This document shows, piece by piece, positions 34,284 through 46,825 of a stretch of 64,000 bases of DNA. Where the stretch lies: assembly GCF_022682495.2 (NCBI RefSeq), contig NC_071391.1:13615680-13679679 (forward strand), read 5' to 3'. The DNA comes from Desmodus rotundus. Taxonomy: Eukaryota; Chordata; Mammalia; Chiroptera; Phyllostomidae. The translations under genes and the position numbers were made by a program. Every line of letters starts with the position of its first letter. Position 1 is the stretch's first letter. The notes below the pieces were generated by a model. It was not told the DNA's origin, did no database searches, and saw nothing but the letters and a program-made list of their open reading frames with translations.

Positions 34284-34301
34284 TTCAGCACGGACAGCTC
34301 C
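34284..34301 (+). promoter_or_regulatory. CHRM4: RE1/NRSE-like (REST) site, compressed
   Basis: TTCAGCAC runs directly into GGACAGCTCC. These closely match the left and right halves of the REST-binding RE1 element (TTCAGCACC, two spacer bases, GGACAGCGCC), but three bases between the halves are missing. The M4 muscarinic gene is a classic REST target with an RE1 upstream of its promoter. The position, about 1.4 kb upstream of the likely start site, fits. The shortened spacing makes binding uncertain. Confidence 0.6.
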
Positions 34302-35609
34302 ACACCGCGACCCCGCAGCGCTGGCTCTGGCTCACGTTCCCGCCCCTTCTCCAGCAGCTCTTGCTGCTTCCCCTCTAGTGCATACCCGCCTCGCCCCCCC
34401 CCCACCTCCCGCACAGCCCTCCGCCCATCCCTTAGGTGAGGGCGAAGGAGGGGCGGGACTTGAGTTGTTTTTCCGAAAGAAGGAGCCGTGCGTCTTAAGG
34501 TTAATCGGGTGTTTGGCTCAGAGAGTTTGGGGCGACAGGCCTCGGGGCCCCGGGCGTGGGGGGCGAACCCGAGCCTGGCCGGGCCCAGGAACAGCCGTCT
34601 CAGAGGGAGGCAGAAAGCGCTCGTTCCTGGTCGCGCGAAGCTGAGCCCGCAAGGTCAGGGCCGAGGTGGAGCTCTCCGAGGTGCTGACGCCTCCTGGCTC
34701 TCGGTCCTTCGGGCGCCCCGGGCGCCCCAGCTCCGCTCAGGCAAGGCTACCAGTCCCCAGGCTCCGGCCAGTGCGGTTCCCGGAGACCGCAACAGACCGG
34801 TGGCTCGCCCTCTGGGGTCTCGCTCCGGGCTCCGCCCAGGTGACCTTGAGCTTTCCCTCACGGGAATCGGTGAACTCGCCCTTCAGGCCCCGGCTGGATG
34901 GGCTGCGTATCCCATCCCGGGGCTGGAGAGAAGGTGCGCACCCCTTCCCCAGCCTGGAGTGCGGGAGCAGGGAGCCGGGAGTCGGGCGGTGGGGGCGGGC
35001 GCGGGCGGGGGTTGTGTGCGATGGGCGGGCCGTCGCCGCTCTTCCCTCCCCAGCTCCTTCCCAAGCCCCGACGGCGCCCCTCCCCTCTAGCTGCCCGGCG
35101 GCCTACACGCAGCCCCGGGGTGGGAAACTGCCGGCCCTCGGCTCTCTGCCCCGACGGAACCGTGGCCGCGGAGCCGACCCCGCCCACTCATGACCTCCGG
35201 TCGGGGTCGAACACTCGCGCCTTGGTGGTCCGGCTGTGCACGGGGCCACGCAGGGAGCGAGGTCCGGGCTGGGAGCGAGACAGTCGCCTAGTCCTGGGTG
35301 CCTGGTCAGAGCGGAGGCGGGAAGCGCAGCCAGACGGGGCTGCCAGCGCTCGCCCCACCCCAGCCCGCGAGGGGGCGCCGCGTCCCCATGACAACGCGAC
35401 ACCCCACCCCCCAGCCTCCGGGAGGTCCGAGCCCCCAGCTAAGCAGCTCTTTCGACCGTGGGTGGTGCCCCCACAGTGCCCGAGCGGGCAGCTGCCGGCC
35501 TGCTCCAGTGAGGGGCGCGCGGAGCTGGGGGTCCCCGACGCCCGGGTGGTGCCCCCCGCGCGTCCTCGTTGGGTGGCCGGCCCCGGGCGGGCGGCGCGGC
35601 CCCACTAGG

Positions 35610-35633
35610 ATTGGCTGCTACCCCGTGACATCA
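35610..35633 (+). promoter_or_regulatory. CHRM4: CHRM4 core promoter elements
   Basis: An inverted CCAAT box (ATTGGCT, 35610-35616) is followed by TGACATCA (35626-35633), one base from a CRE. Both sit just upstream of the inferred first exon in a TATA-less GC-rich region. Inferred from motif and position only. Confidence 0.45.
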
Positions 35634-35659
35634 CGCGGCTCGGGGAAAAGTGCGAGCGT

Positions 35660-35835
35660 GAGCGCGAGTCGGAGCCACAGTGCCGGGAGCTGCGGGCGGA
35701 GCAGGGGCCGCCCCTCGGCACCCGGTCCCCGCCCCCGGCCCGCGGCCCGGCCGCCCGCCCCGCCCGCTGGCCCGCGGGGCCGCCCTCCCATCCCGCCGTC
35801 TGTCAGGTGCGAGTGGAGCGGGGCGGAGGTGTCTG
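35660..35835 (+). other. CHRM4: CHRM4 noncoding exon 1 (inferred)
   Basis: A strong donor, gtctg|gtaagt, ends the exon at 35835 inside the CpG island. Together with an acceptor at 40210-40211 it defines a 4.4 kb intron. As I recall the rat M4 gene, it also has a noncoding first exon and an intron of about this size. The transcription start (set near 35,660) is a guess from promoter motifs. Confidence 0.6.
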
Positions 35836-38219
35836 GTAAGTGACTTCCGCGGCGGCGCGGGGGCGGGGGGGACTCGGTTGGGGGAGAAGGATGCGGGGCT
35901 CCCGGACCCTCTGAGGCTCCTCAGAGGTTGGTCCTACTGAGACGGGGCCCCAGGCTTCTTCGGGGCGAGCACGGTGCCAGGGGCTGCAGAGGGCACCGCT
36001 GGAAGGAAGGGTCCTCCAGGTGCGCCTCTGGAGGTCGGTAGGGTGTGCCCGCTCTCAGCCCCCTAGGAGGCCGGGGCAGCCGTCGGGGCCGGACCCCGCA
36101 CTCCAGCCCTCCCAGTGGCAGCTCTGCCGGGCACCGGAGCCCAAAGAGCCTTTTCCCGCCCATCTCCCTGCCCCCCGGCGCTTCCAGCCCACTCTTGGCC
36201 ATGGAGTCGTGCAGCCGGCGACCTTGGACCCCGACGGAAAGCACCTTTGCCCTTTCTTGGCACATTCCAGGACTTCCCCACCCACCCTGCTGTTGCCCAG
36301 GCCCAGAGCCGAGAGATCCAGCTTTAAAGCCCGAGCCCCGTGATTGAAGTGTCAGGCACAATGTCGGTGCCAAAACCCCTGCACCCCTTTCCTCTCCCTG
36401 AATTCCTGAGTCTCCTCTCCCGTTCCAGAGACAGATCCAAGGGCCACAGCGTTCCCGGAGCCCTAGAGTAAAAGCCTGAGAACCCACCCTACCCCTCGCG
36501 GGGTCCAGAGCACGCGCTCCCGTTTGGTCTGGGAAAGGGGGATGGGAGAGCTCAAGGACCCGGCAAAAAGCGGTGCCCACGCCCAGAGGCGGCAGGAACT
36601 GCAAGCTAAGGGGTTGGGGGAGGGCGGGGCAGTGGAGAGATGGGGCCGCATCGACCACCGGGGCAGCCTGGAGGAGCCTCCTGATGGGCCCAGTAATAAG
36701 TCCCAGCCGGGCCCTGGATGCCCGCCCAATCCCCGGGCTCAAAAAACCTGGTGCCCCTCTAGACTCGGGCCACACTGTGCTTCCTCGGCGAGGGACAGGG
36801 TCAGGAGCGTGGGAAAAGAATATTACACTTTTCTAACCCAAGCCCCTCTGGGCCTCCTGGTTATGGGGGTGCTGCCTGCACCCTCTCCCCGGCTCTCTCT
36901 GGTGGTAACGCTCAGCGGGCACGCTGAGCCGAGCCTGATGTCCCGCAAGGTCGAGTCGGGGACTCCAGCAGCCGGCCCCTCGACAGAAGTCAGTTCAAGG
37001 CTGGGACTCCGCACCGACGCGTTGGGGGCACTACACGGCCGAGCACTCAGCTAACACAATGAGCCAAGTTCGGGGTGCCGTCGCAAACCTGAGTGTAGTC
37101 TGGCCTTTCGTCCTGCGCCGGATTCTCTCCCAACCACAGGCGCGGCGCGATCCAGACGCCGGCTCTTGGCCCGACCCCTTATCCGCGCTCAGACAGCCAA
37201 GACCTGGGGCAAATCTCCCTGGCAGAGTCTTTTGGAATGTGGCGGGTCACTTACTGTCAGCCCTGCATTTGTTCGTGTGCACAAGCTCACAGGCGCAGGC
37301 ACACCCGAACCAAGTGCAACCCCCAGGCCACAGCGCTCCAGGCACGCACACACATGCACATGCACGTGTCCACATGGCATGGGCATGCTCACACGCACGC
37401 GGGGCGCACTGGTATCCAGGCGTGGCTGAGCGCGCACACACACGCACATGCAGACAGCTACTAGCTTCTACTCGCGCTCCCCAACAAACACGCCTTCTGT
37501 CCACACGTTCCTCGCCCGGTGCCGGATGGAAACTGGGCGCCCTTAATTTCCCACCACGGAACCCCGCGCGGCGCTAAGGGCAGCTCCCGGGTGGGGCCTG
37601 GAGAGGGGATCCCTGCTTGGGGCCTCCTCAGTGTTCGCCGTCCTTTCGGAGTTGGGGGCGGTGGCCAAGGTTGGCAGCCAGCTATAGGTCCCGAGCGGGC
37701 ACCCAGGGACCGACATTGCCATCTAGCGGCGCGTACAGCCCTGGGCGGGGCTGCTCGCTCCCGCAGGTCCCAGGCCACTTGGATCCCAGAGAAAAGCGCC
37801 AGGGACTGTTTTGGTCAAGGTGTCTGCGGAAGACTCGAGAGGTTCAGAAAGACACCTGGGGTGGGGGCCGGGGAGACACTGCGTTACGCCCCGTCTACAG
37901 CTGGCAGCTTCTCCAAGCGGGCCCAGAGCGGGGCTAAACCACCGGCCACCTCACTGGAGACAAGATGTCCCCAATGGAGACTAGAGATCTGTTCTGGGAA
38001 AGCTGAGTGAGGGAGGGCGCAGGGAATGGGTGGGGACCCTCCCGAAGTCTCCCCCGACCCACCCCGAGTTGTGTGGTTACGAAGGGGAGAGAGCAGAGGC
38101 AGGAAATCAACTGAGAAGTGGAAGCACCTTGGGGTTGGGAAGGTGACTCCTGGGTTCTAATGCTGCTCCCCCACCACCACCACCGCTCCCTGCACCCCCC
38201 ACCCCCCTGCTCCGTCCTT

Positions 38220-38395
38220 TACACACTGACTTTGGGCGAGTTAACTGACATTTATCTTCAGCTGTAGGAAGATACACCTTTACCACGAGGACACTAGTAT
38301 CACCTGCCTTTCCAGGCTGCGGGAAGGATTAAACCAGATAACCTACGTAAAGAGCTCGGAGGGATTCCGGACGCGCCCTTAGCAATCGATGAACA
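38220..38395 (+). repeat. MIR-like SINE relic
   Basis: 'ctttgggcgagttaactgaca', 'gctgcgggaaggattaaaccagataacctacgtaaagagctcgg' and 'cgcccttagcaatcgatgaac' follow the MIR 3' half in sense orientation. Confidence 0.6.
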
Positions 38396-39439
38396 ATAGC
38401 AGCTGTGTCTTTCCTCTGTGGCCCGCCAGCCCCCGTCCGACCGCGGGCCTGGGTCGCGGCCCCCGAGAGGCTGGCGGCGGTGGGGGGGAGGTGGTCCCGT
38501 GGGCGGCTGACAGGCCCGTCCCTCCGCCCACCTGGCGCCGGCCCCGCGGGCCCCGGGAGGGCAGCCTCTCCAAGCCAGTGCTTCCGCGCGCGCCCCCCCA
38601 CCCCAACCCCAGCTCAGAGGGTGACACCTGGGATATTATTTCGGAGGCGCTCAGAGGTGAAAGGGGCTGTCCGACACCGACACCGGGGTAGGGGCATTCT
38701 CTGGTCTTTGCCCTTGGCTCATTTGTGACCTTGGGTGGGGGGGACACCACCCAGGTCTGAACCTCTCCGCCAGCGAACCAAGGATTTGGGCAGCGACTTC
38801 CAAGTGCCCAGCCAGAGGCTGGCTCTGTGTCTGTGATGGTGGATTGGAGGGGCCGAGGCCAGGCTTTGGGGGGTCACCCGGGGACTTAGCTCCAGCTGCT
38901 GGTCTCCAGCGCTCCGGGGGAGGGTGTCCCGGGAAGAGTCCTCTCTATTTTTCAAACGAGAGAGGTGCTGGAAGGTGAAGTGGCTTGTCGAAGGCCACGC
39001 AGCTCGGTCCCCGCTGGCCTTGAAGCGGGGGCTACGGTGTGAGCCACCCCCCCCCGCTGTCTCTCTCACCAGGACGGGGTGCATGGCGGTGGCTGGCGGG
39101 GCTGCGGTGGGGCCCCTGCGTGTGTGTCACGGTGCTCGCGTTGGCGGGTGTGAAGGAGCTGGGCGGGCGGCTGGGCGTGGCCTCCCCCGCATGTTGGGAG
39201 AGGAAGGGGGCGCGGGGGGGGGGGGGGCTGGGTGGGAGAAAGCGCAGGGCCCAGTCCTAGCGCCCTCAGCCTCTCTGCCGCACCCTCTCATCCTGCCTCC
39301 CCGGTCCTCTGGGGGGCCTTCTCCCAGCCCGGGACCCTGGCTCCTGTGACTCTTTGGGCCTCCATCGGCCAGAACTCTCAGCTCTGCGACAGCAACACGA
39401 CGTCCAGAAGCTCAGGGGCCTCGGTCAGGTTAACACCTC

Positions 39440-39585
39440 TGTGCCTGTTTGCTCTTCTCTAAGTAGTGAGAAGTAACAGTACCTGCCGCATAGGTGTGTC
39501 GTGCAGGTGAAAGAGTCCTTACCTATGAAAAGTGTCGGAAGGTTCTGGCACTTGGTGGAGAGTAAACGTTAGCTACTGACACATC
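39440..39585 (+). repeat. MIR-like SINE relic
   Basis: 'agtaacagtacctgccgcatagg', 'gtgcaggtgaaagagtcctt' and 'ttctggcacttggtggagagtaaacg' follow the MIR 3' half in sense orientation. Confidence 0.6.
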
Positions 39586-40003
39586 CTTTTTTGTCCCGGG
39601 TGCCTCTGTAGGGACCGGGGAACAGGTCCCCTGGCAATGTTGGGTTTAGGACTGACCAAAGGGTGAACGAACACCTCCAACCAGAGTCACACCCCGACAT
39701 CTGCCACCACCCAGCCCCTCCCCACTCCCTTCCACAGGTCCCACCTCGCTGGCCCTCGGTCCTTACCTCCCACCTGCCTCGATGCCTTTGCCCTTGCCGT
39801 TGCCCTGGGCTAGGCCGCTTTCTGAAGCCCTTCATGTGGCTGCCTCCTTGTCACCCTCCAGATCTCCCCTGCGAGCCCTCCACTGAGCCCCAGCAGGGAG
39901 CGTTCCTGTCTGTCCTCTGGGTCACTGTCTGCCCCTCACACTGCCCCGTTTTCTCTCCAGCACTATCTTGTTGTTGCTCCCTTGTTTGTAGGATGGGATC
40001 TGA

Positions 40004-41677
<1,674 letters not shown>

Positions 41678-42990
41678 GCAGGCAGGGGTGCCGTAGGAGG
41701 TGCTGGTGGTCGCTTGCGTGTGCTGGGGGACCACATGGCTCGGCTGCTGTAGCGGCAGGATTTGAAGGCACCTCTCAGTGTTCACAGTTGCTGAAGGGGA
41801 GAACTGAGGTCCCCAACAGCCTTTGAGGCTCAGGAAGAGGCTCTGGCTGGATTTGGAGAGAAGACCGGCTCTCTACTCGGGCCCAGGAGGGTCAGCCCCA
41901 GGGGGTGTCTGAACCAGGACTGCTCGGTCCACCTCTATGGCCCTGCCTCAGGGAGCTGGGGGGCACTGACGTGTGTGGGGACCTGCCCCACCGGGACCAA
42001 CCAGTGTGGCTGAAATATGGACATCTGGAGGAGAGCAGAAGCCCAGGCCCCGCCTTGGGACGAGCAGAGGCCAATGCTTTGGAAAGGAGGCTCAGGAAGG
42101 GAAGGGTAGGGTCCCCCATTCTTTTGTAATCGGTGCTTTCTGCCCCCTGCACCCCGCATGTAGGCTCCGCCCCTCCTCCCAAATACCACTCCAAGAGCAG
42201 AAATTTCTCCTTGCTGCAACACTTAGCCAGGTCCTTGTTGGACAGGTGGGCGGGCTGGCTGGAGGCCAGGCGGAGTGGGCTCTGGGGCACCCCCTCCTTC
42301 CGCAGCATGGCCCTGGTCAAGGTCACCATGGGCCAGCAGGAGGGCATCTCACTCAGGAACTGAGGTTAGGTTTCCCAGGTCCCAGCCTGAGCACAGCGCA
42401 ACCGTGGGAGTCTGAAGAGCCCTCCCCCTCCCCAAGGTGAGGGCTCGTCCCAGGTCACATGGAGTGAAGGTGGCTGCGGTGGGCAGGGCTCCCCGTGGCC
42501 CCTGCAGAGTGCAAGCCAGCCTGGGTCACCAGAGACAGAACAGGGACGGACTTTACCCACAGGGACGTCAGTGCCAGTGGGGGCAGGGGTTGTTAAGGCT
42601 GGCAGCAACCCCCAGCTTTGCTCTCCCAGTGGGTAGAACCTTCCTGATGGGCGGTGGGCTGGACCAAAGGACCTTGGCCTGGGAGTGTCAGCTCAAGTGA
42701 GTCTTGTGAGTTCCCTTGCCCAGCCATGGTGTCCCCCCTCCCCGCCCCCCGGCAGACTAGGACTGAAAGGCTCAGGGCACTTGGTGGGGGCCCCTTTCAC
42801 AGGACAGTGGAAGGCTCTGAATGAAATGTTCATAACCGCTCTGCTGCTTCTGGGGAGCAGCAAGCCCCCAAGAAAGCCACCTTTCCCTCTAACCTTCTCT
42901 TCCCTCCACCATCACCCACTCCCAACAAATCACTACAGCAAACTCCCCAGGAAGGGACTTTTATATATTAAAAAAAAAAAAAAGCTTTTA
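41678..42990 (+). other. CHRM4: CHRM4 3' UTR and CHRM4/MDK convergent region
   Basis: 1.3 kb of GC-rich unique sequence with no recognised repeat or exon. A + strand ATTAAA at 42967-42972, followed by a genomic A-run, could end CHRM4 mRNA. The MDK signals lie just beyond on the other strand. Confidence 0.5.
42967..42972 (+). terminator. CHRM4: Candidate CHRM4 poly(A) signal (ATTAAA)
   Basis: ATTAAA opens a run of about 14 A residues. It is the only common poly(A) hexamer I noticed on + between the CHRM4 stop and MDK. The A-run may also be an internal-priming artefact. Confidence 0.4.
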
Positions 42991-43011
42991 TTGGGAGAAA
43001 ATGGATTTATT
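42987..43011 (-). terminator. MDK: MDK poly(A) signals (two AATAAA)
   Basis: TTTATT on + at 42987-42992 and 43006-43011 gives two AATAAA hexamers on the minus strand, 254-280 bp past the MDK stop. This is the expected length of a midkine 3' UTR. Confidence 0.8.
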
Positions 43012-43264
43012 TCTTAGCAATGGCATCGTTCTGGGTGAGAACAAAGGGGCACGGGAATGAGATCCCTTTGTGGGGAAGCTCAAGCTGCCCAGAACCCCTT
43101 GCCCCACCCCACTTTGGGCACTCGGCAGTGGGGCGGGGAGGAAGAGGAGGAGGCAGGGCATGATCGATAAAGCTGAAGAACAGCAGAAGGCACTGGTGGG
43201 CTCTGTCCTGGCCTGTGGGAGGGAGCACGTGGGCCAGGGGCGCTTTGGCATTCAGGCCTGGCCG

Positions 43265-44541
43265 CTAGTCCTTCCCCTTCCCTTTCTTTGCTGTAAAACA
43301 AGAAAGACACCACATTAGGAGAGCGCATTCAGGTGACCCAGGAAAGATCCCTCAGCACATCAGGGGAAGGAAAATCCTGCCCCCTAGTGGTTCTCAACCA
43401 GCGGGCTTGGAAACAGGAGGGACAGGGCAGCCATTATGCTGCGGCCACCCCCCAGCTTAAATGTTCACTGGGGATCAGGTCAAGTATCCCAGCCCTGGTT
43501 CTGGCAACCCTGGGCGAAAGGCCCGCTTCCTCATCTGGAAGTGGGCGGGCTCGCCTCTGCCCTGCTGGCCTCTCTGGGATGCTGGGAGTCAGGAATAGGG
43601 TGAGGGATGGAGGAAGTGCGAACAGTGAAGCCCTTCCAAACTGGACAGGGCAGAGCTGACCAAATGCTCCACTGGGACGGACCAGGTGACAGAGCTAAGC
43701 CCTCCCAGGCCTTTCCCGGGACCCTAGGCCATGTCCACCTCACTTATCTCTACAGAGAGGTGAATAGTGCAGAGATGTCAAATCACTCACCAGGGCCCCA
43801 AATCTCCAGCGGAACCACTCCCCTCATAGGTGGGGGCAGCCCCCAGCCGCGACCCTGCCCCCTCTCCCCTGGCTGACCTTTGGTCTTGGCTTTGGTCTTG
43901 GGGGTGCAGGGCTTGGTTACGCGGATGGTCTCCTGGCACTGGGCATTGTACCGCGCCTTCTTCAGGGTGCCTTGGCGGGCTTTGGTGCCAGAGCCCCCAT
44001 CGCACGAACCCCAGCTCTCAAACTTGTACTTGCAGTCGGCTGGCGGGAGAGCGCCGGGGTCAGAGCTGGGCGGCCCAAGGCCTCCCCCCACTGGCCTGCC
44101 CAGGTTCCAGTGAGGCTGCGCCCCCTTCCCTGTTCTCTGCCGGCGCCCACCTCACCTCCAAACTCCTTCTTCCAGTTGCAGGGCACCCTGCACCGGAGGC
44201 GCTGGGTCTGGCCCCCGCAGGTCCCTTCACGGAAACCCGCGCCGCAGTCCTTGCTGCTGGGGGCGCAGGGCCCCCACGTCCACTCCGAGCACTCACTCCC
44301 CGGGCCGCCCTTTTTCACTTTGTCTAAAACGCACGGGGGACAGAACTCAGGGCCTGAGGCATCTGCAGACTCACTCAGGGACTCCATCCTGGGGTCCCGG
44401 TCTCGGAACCCAGGCGGCCAGCCCCGAGGTCACCGGCCCTCCTTCAAGCCCCAAACCTCACATACCTTTCTTTTTGGCCACCGCGGAGGTGAGGGCCAGC
44501 AGGGCGAGGAGGGCGAGGAGGAGGAAGCCTCGGTGCTGCAT
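43265..44541 (-). CDS. MDK: Midkine (neurite growth-promoting factor 2)
   Basis: Join on minus: 44541-44466, 44323-44156, 44039-43878, 43290-43265. The exons keep frame and give 143 residues, the human length. Midkine is a secreted heparin-binding cytokine, with pleiotrophin the only other family member, acting through PTPRZ1, ALK, LRP1 and proteoglycans. Residues 1-22 form a signal peptide ([20 protein letters not shown], then VA) before KKKDKVKKGG. The N-domain spans about 37-81 with Cys in ECSEW, WGPC, KDCG, GTCGG, LRC and VPC. The C-domain runs from ADCKYKF to VTKPC with its Cys conserved. The basic tail ends KKGKGKD. The ATG lies one base inside its exon (cag|gATG), so the 5' UTR is spliced. 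All junctions are GT-AG. Nothing is missing compared with the family. Confidence 0.98.
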
Positions 44542-44818
44542 CCTGCGGGGAGAGCAAGGGTCAGAGCACCCCGCGTCCCCTTCCCCACCGGGGGAGCCGC
44601 GTGCATGCACCTCCCATCAGCTTTCCCGTTTTCCGGGCCCAAAGGGTCGAGCTGCTCACGCGGCGCGGGAAAACCAGAGGGGCCGACTCTTGGCCGCTAG
44701 CCGGGGCACACAGCCGGGAGGGGGCCCCCGGGGGATGCTCCGAGCAGGGAGCACAGCCCAGACCCCCCCCCTGCCTCCACCCAGGACGGCGGCCCTCCGA
44801 CCCAGCGCACGCACTCAC

Positions 44819-44945
44819 TTGCTGCCAAGCGGTGCTTCGCTCCCTCCCGCGCCCGCCCGTCTAGTCCCGCTCGTGCTGCTGCGGCCCCTTTTGTCTCCAG
44901 AACCGGTCTGAGCCGGTCACATGGGCCCCCGCCCCCCCACCACCG
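44819..44945 (-). other. MDK: MDK noncoding first exon (inferred)
   Basis: On the minus strand a good donor (gcaa|gtgagtg) ends an exon at 44819. It pairs in phase-neutral UTR with the acceptor just before the ATG at 44541. The 5' end near 44,945 is placed about 30 bp downstream of a TATA-like element and is approximate. Confidence 0.6.
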
Positions 44946-44973
44946 AAGAAGGACCCGCCCCGCCCCCCTCCCC

Positions 44974-44980
44974 TTAAAAT
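44974..44980 (-). promoter_or_regulatory. MDK: TATA-like box for MDK
   Basis: The minus strand reads ATTTTAA within otherwise GC-rich sequence, about 155 bp upstream of the inferred first-exon donor. Supported by position only. Confidence 0.45.
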
Positions 44981-45830
44981 CCCCCGCGCCGCCCCCGACC
45001 CCGGTGTCCCCGCCTCCACTCTCGCCTGGCGCTCCTGGCGTCTCCACCCGGGCTTCCCGCTGCCGGTGCCCTCAGCCCACTTCCTGCGCTCCCGGCCCCA
45101 GGCCTCCGTCTTACCCTGATACCAGGTCCCCGGCTGCAGGCCCAGCTTTCCACCCTGGCCCTCTGCCCCCTCCCAGGGGCAGTCCCCACTCCAAAAAGTA
45201 CGCGAGCCTCCTTTTAGGGCGGCGGAGCCTTCGATGGGGACCATGAGGGAGCAAGGAGTCCCGGTGTGTAACCCGGCCCGCCGCGGGGCACGCGTTTCAG
45301 CCTGCGTGCGGCACCGGCCTTGGAGTCCCCGGTGCCCCCCAGGGCCTGCTGGCCCCCAGCGCCCCGGTGCTGCTGGAAAGGCGCGTTTGCCCCTCGTCGG
45401 ACAGCCAAGTGGGCAGGGAGGTGCTTTGCTCAGTGTTGGGAGCCTGGGATGGGAACCCCAGAGAAAGCATGTGGGACGAGGGTGGGGGCGCAGCGCCTTT
45501 CCTGGAGCATAGGTCTGAGGGGGTCGGGGAGGCGGAGGAGTTGGAACCGCGGGCCTGCATTTAGGAAGACTCCGAGCTGACCCTGGCCGTCTGAGAAGTT
45601 CCAGACCAGGCCCCTGCCACGGCAGCGCATGCCTGCCCTTTTGACCCTGGAGCTTGGGTCCACCTAAACAGCGGGAGCTTTGAGGCCTGGGGGAGGGGCT
45701 TGCCCAAGACTGCACGGCCAAGGGGCCGTGAATCCAGCCCTCCACCCCGCCCCACCTCTTTCACTTTCATTGTTAGCGTCCCCGCGGGAAGCAGGAATCG
45801 GGAGAAACTTTGCACTCAGTGGTGCCGCGC

Positions 45831-45874
45831 CCCACCCCCCCCGCCCCCCCCCCGCCCCCCCCCCCCCCCGCCCC
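45831..45874. repeat. C-rich homopolymer tract
   Basis: About 44 bp of almost pure C, broken by a few single A and G bases, between MDK and the DGKZ 3' end. Confidence 0.95.
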
Positions 45875-46068
45875 ACACCAGGCAGCCCGGCAGAGGTCAG
45901 GTCCCGGTCAGGCCTGAGACCCCACCCCCTAAAGAGACCCAGACCCCCCAGGAAAGTGGGTCCACAGTACCCAGTGCCCCCACTCTGAAGATAACCCAGC
46001 AGACCCAGTTACTTCGGTAAGACCTTTCCCTCAAAAAGAGAAACGCAGAAAGGAAAAAAAAAATCCAC

Positions 46069-46074
46069 TTTACT
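46069..46074 (-). terminator. DGKZ: DGKZ poly(A) signal (AGTAAA variant)
   Basis: The minus strand reads cagtaaagtgg followed by a run of ten Ts and a T/C-rich stretch, a suitable downstream element. It is about 640 bp past the DGKZ stop, and no AATAAA is seen in between. AGTAAA is a known minor variant. Confidence 0.6.
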
Positions 46075-46708
46075 GAGTCACACCCAGCTGTAAACAAGTC
46101 ACCGTGAGAGTCCCACCCCAACCCCCAGGCCACACAGTCCTCAAAGAAATGACTGGGGAGGGTCACTGGGGCAGGTGCCAAGCAGGGCCGCAGGCAGGAG
46201 AGCGCAGCAGGCTCCCGGTTCTGGGGGGAAGCCCTGGGAAGGGTGGGGTCAGGGCAGCAGGAGGACTGAACCCCCCCAGGAGCCTCCGAGCAGGGGCCCT
46301 TGAGGACCAGGTGATTTAGGAAGGCTCCCTGATAGGGCTTCGAGCCCATCTGCCATCCCCCTCTGGCTCCTAAATTCTAGGGAGGGCACTGGCCAGAGCG
46401 AGGGCCGCCCTGCAGTGGCCTGGCCTGGCCCCCCAAAGCCTGCCCAGTCCAGTCCAGTCCAGTCCAGTCCAGCTTCCTGCTCCCCTGTGGGCCTCCAGGT
46501 CAGGCCGGGGCTCAGGGGAACAGGTGAGATGCCCCAACTCCTCAGAGTCCAGCCCTAGGTTTGGGGGGCTCCTCTGGGGGCAGCACGGGGCTCCTTCCCT
46601 GGAGCATGGGTCACCCCGTGGCTGTCCGACTGGAATGTGGCAGTGAGGTGGGCAAGGAGGGGGCTCTTGCTGTGACCGGGTCCTGCCCCTCCTCAGCATT
46701 GGCCTCAG
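46075..46708 (-). other. DGKZ: DGKZ 3' UTR
   Basis: About 640 bp from the stop codon to the AGTAAA signal. It contains a (CCAGT)n repeat at 46444-46472 and no other recognised element. Confidence 0.65.
46444..46472. repeat. (CCAGT)n pentamer repeat
   Basis: About five perfect CAGTC units lie in the DGKZ 3' UTR (GACTG on the mRNA strand). Confidence 0.9.
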
Positions 46709-46825
46709 CTACACAGCCGTCTCCTGGTCCTCCCGCTGGATCATCTGGTAGTGCTGCCGGTTCTCCAGGTAGGCGGCCAGCTCCGTGTCCTGGGCCTTCT
46801 CTGCCCGCTGCCGCGGAGTGTCGCC
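46709..46825 (-). CDS. DGKZ: DGKZ last exon with PDZ-binding ETAV terminus
   Basis: Encodes residues 1078-1115, from [20 protein letters not shown] to REDQETAV and stop TAG (CTA at 46709-46711). ETAV is a class I PDZ ligand used by DGK-zeta to bind syntrophins and other PDZ proteins. It is identical to human. Confidence 0.97.
   Translation of the reverse strand, partial: GDTPRQRAEKAQDTELAAYLENRQHYQMIQREDQETAV

Larger units (their letters stand above)
34190..35900. promoter_or_regulatory. CHRM4: CpG island at the CHRM4 promoter
   Basis: A sharp rise in GC content and CpG frequency begins near 34,190, peaks over 34,950-35,870, and continues patchily to about 39.2 kb. It encloses the noncoding CHRM4 first exon. 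Many long, mutually overlapping reading frames on both strands here are side effects of GC-rich sequence. Confidence 0.85.
44050..45400. promoter_or_regulatory. MDK: CpG-rich MDK promoter region
   Basis: GC-rich, CpG-containing sequence spans the first MDK exons and extends upstream past 45 kb. Long overlapping reading frames here are compositional. Confidence 0.6.

Noticed and set aside
34898..35608. 236-codon open frame on + in the CpG island
   Set aside because: GC-rich, Pro/Arg/Gly-biased and overlapped by open frames in other phases. A stop-poor composition explains it, and it covers the CHRM4 promoter.
35921..36775. 284-codon open frame on the minus strand in the CHRM4 intron
   Set aside because: Compositional. 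It has no motif, domain or splice context, and several overlapping frames on the other strand are equally long.
44861..45745. 294-codon open frame on the minus strand upstream of MDK
   Set aside because: Spans the MDK promoter and first exon, is low-complexity Pro/Gly/Arg and has no family resemblance.
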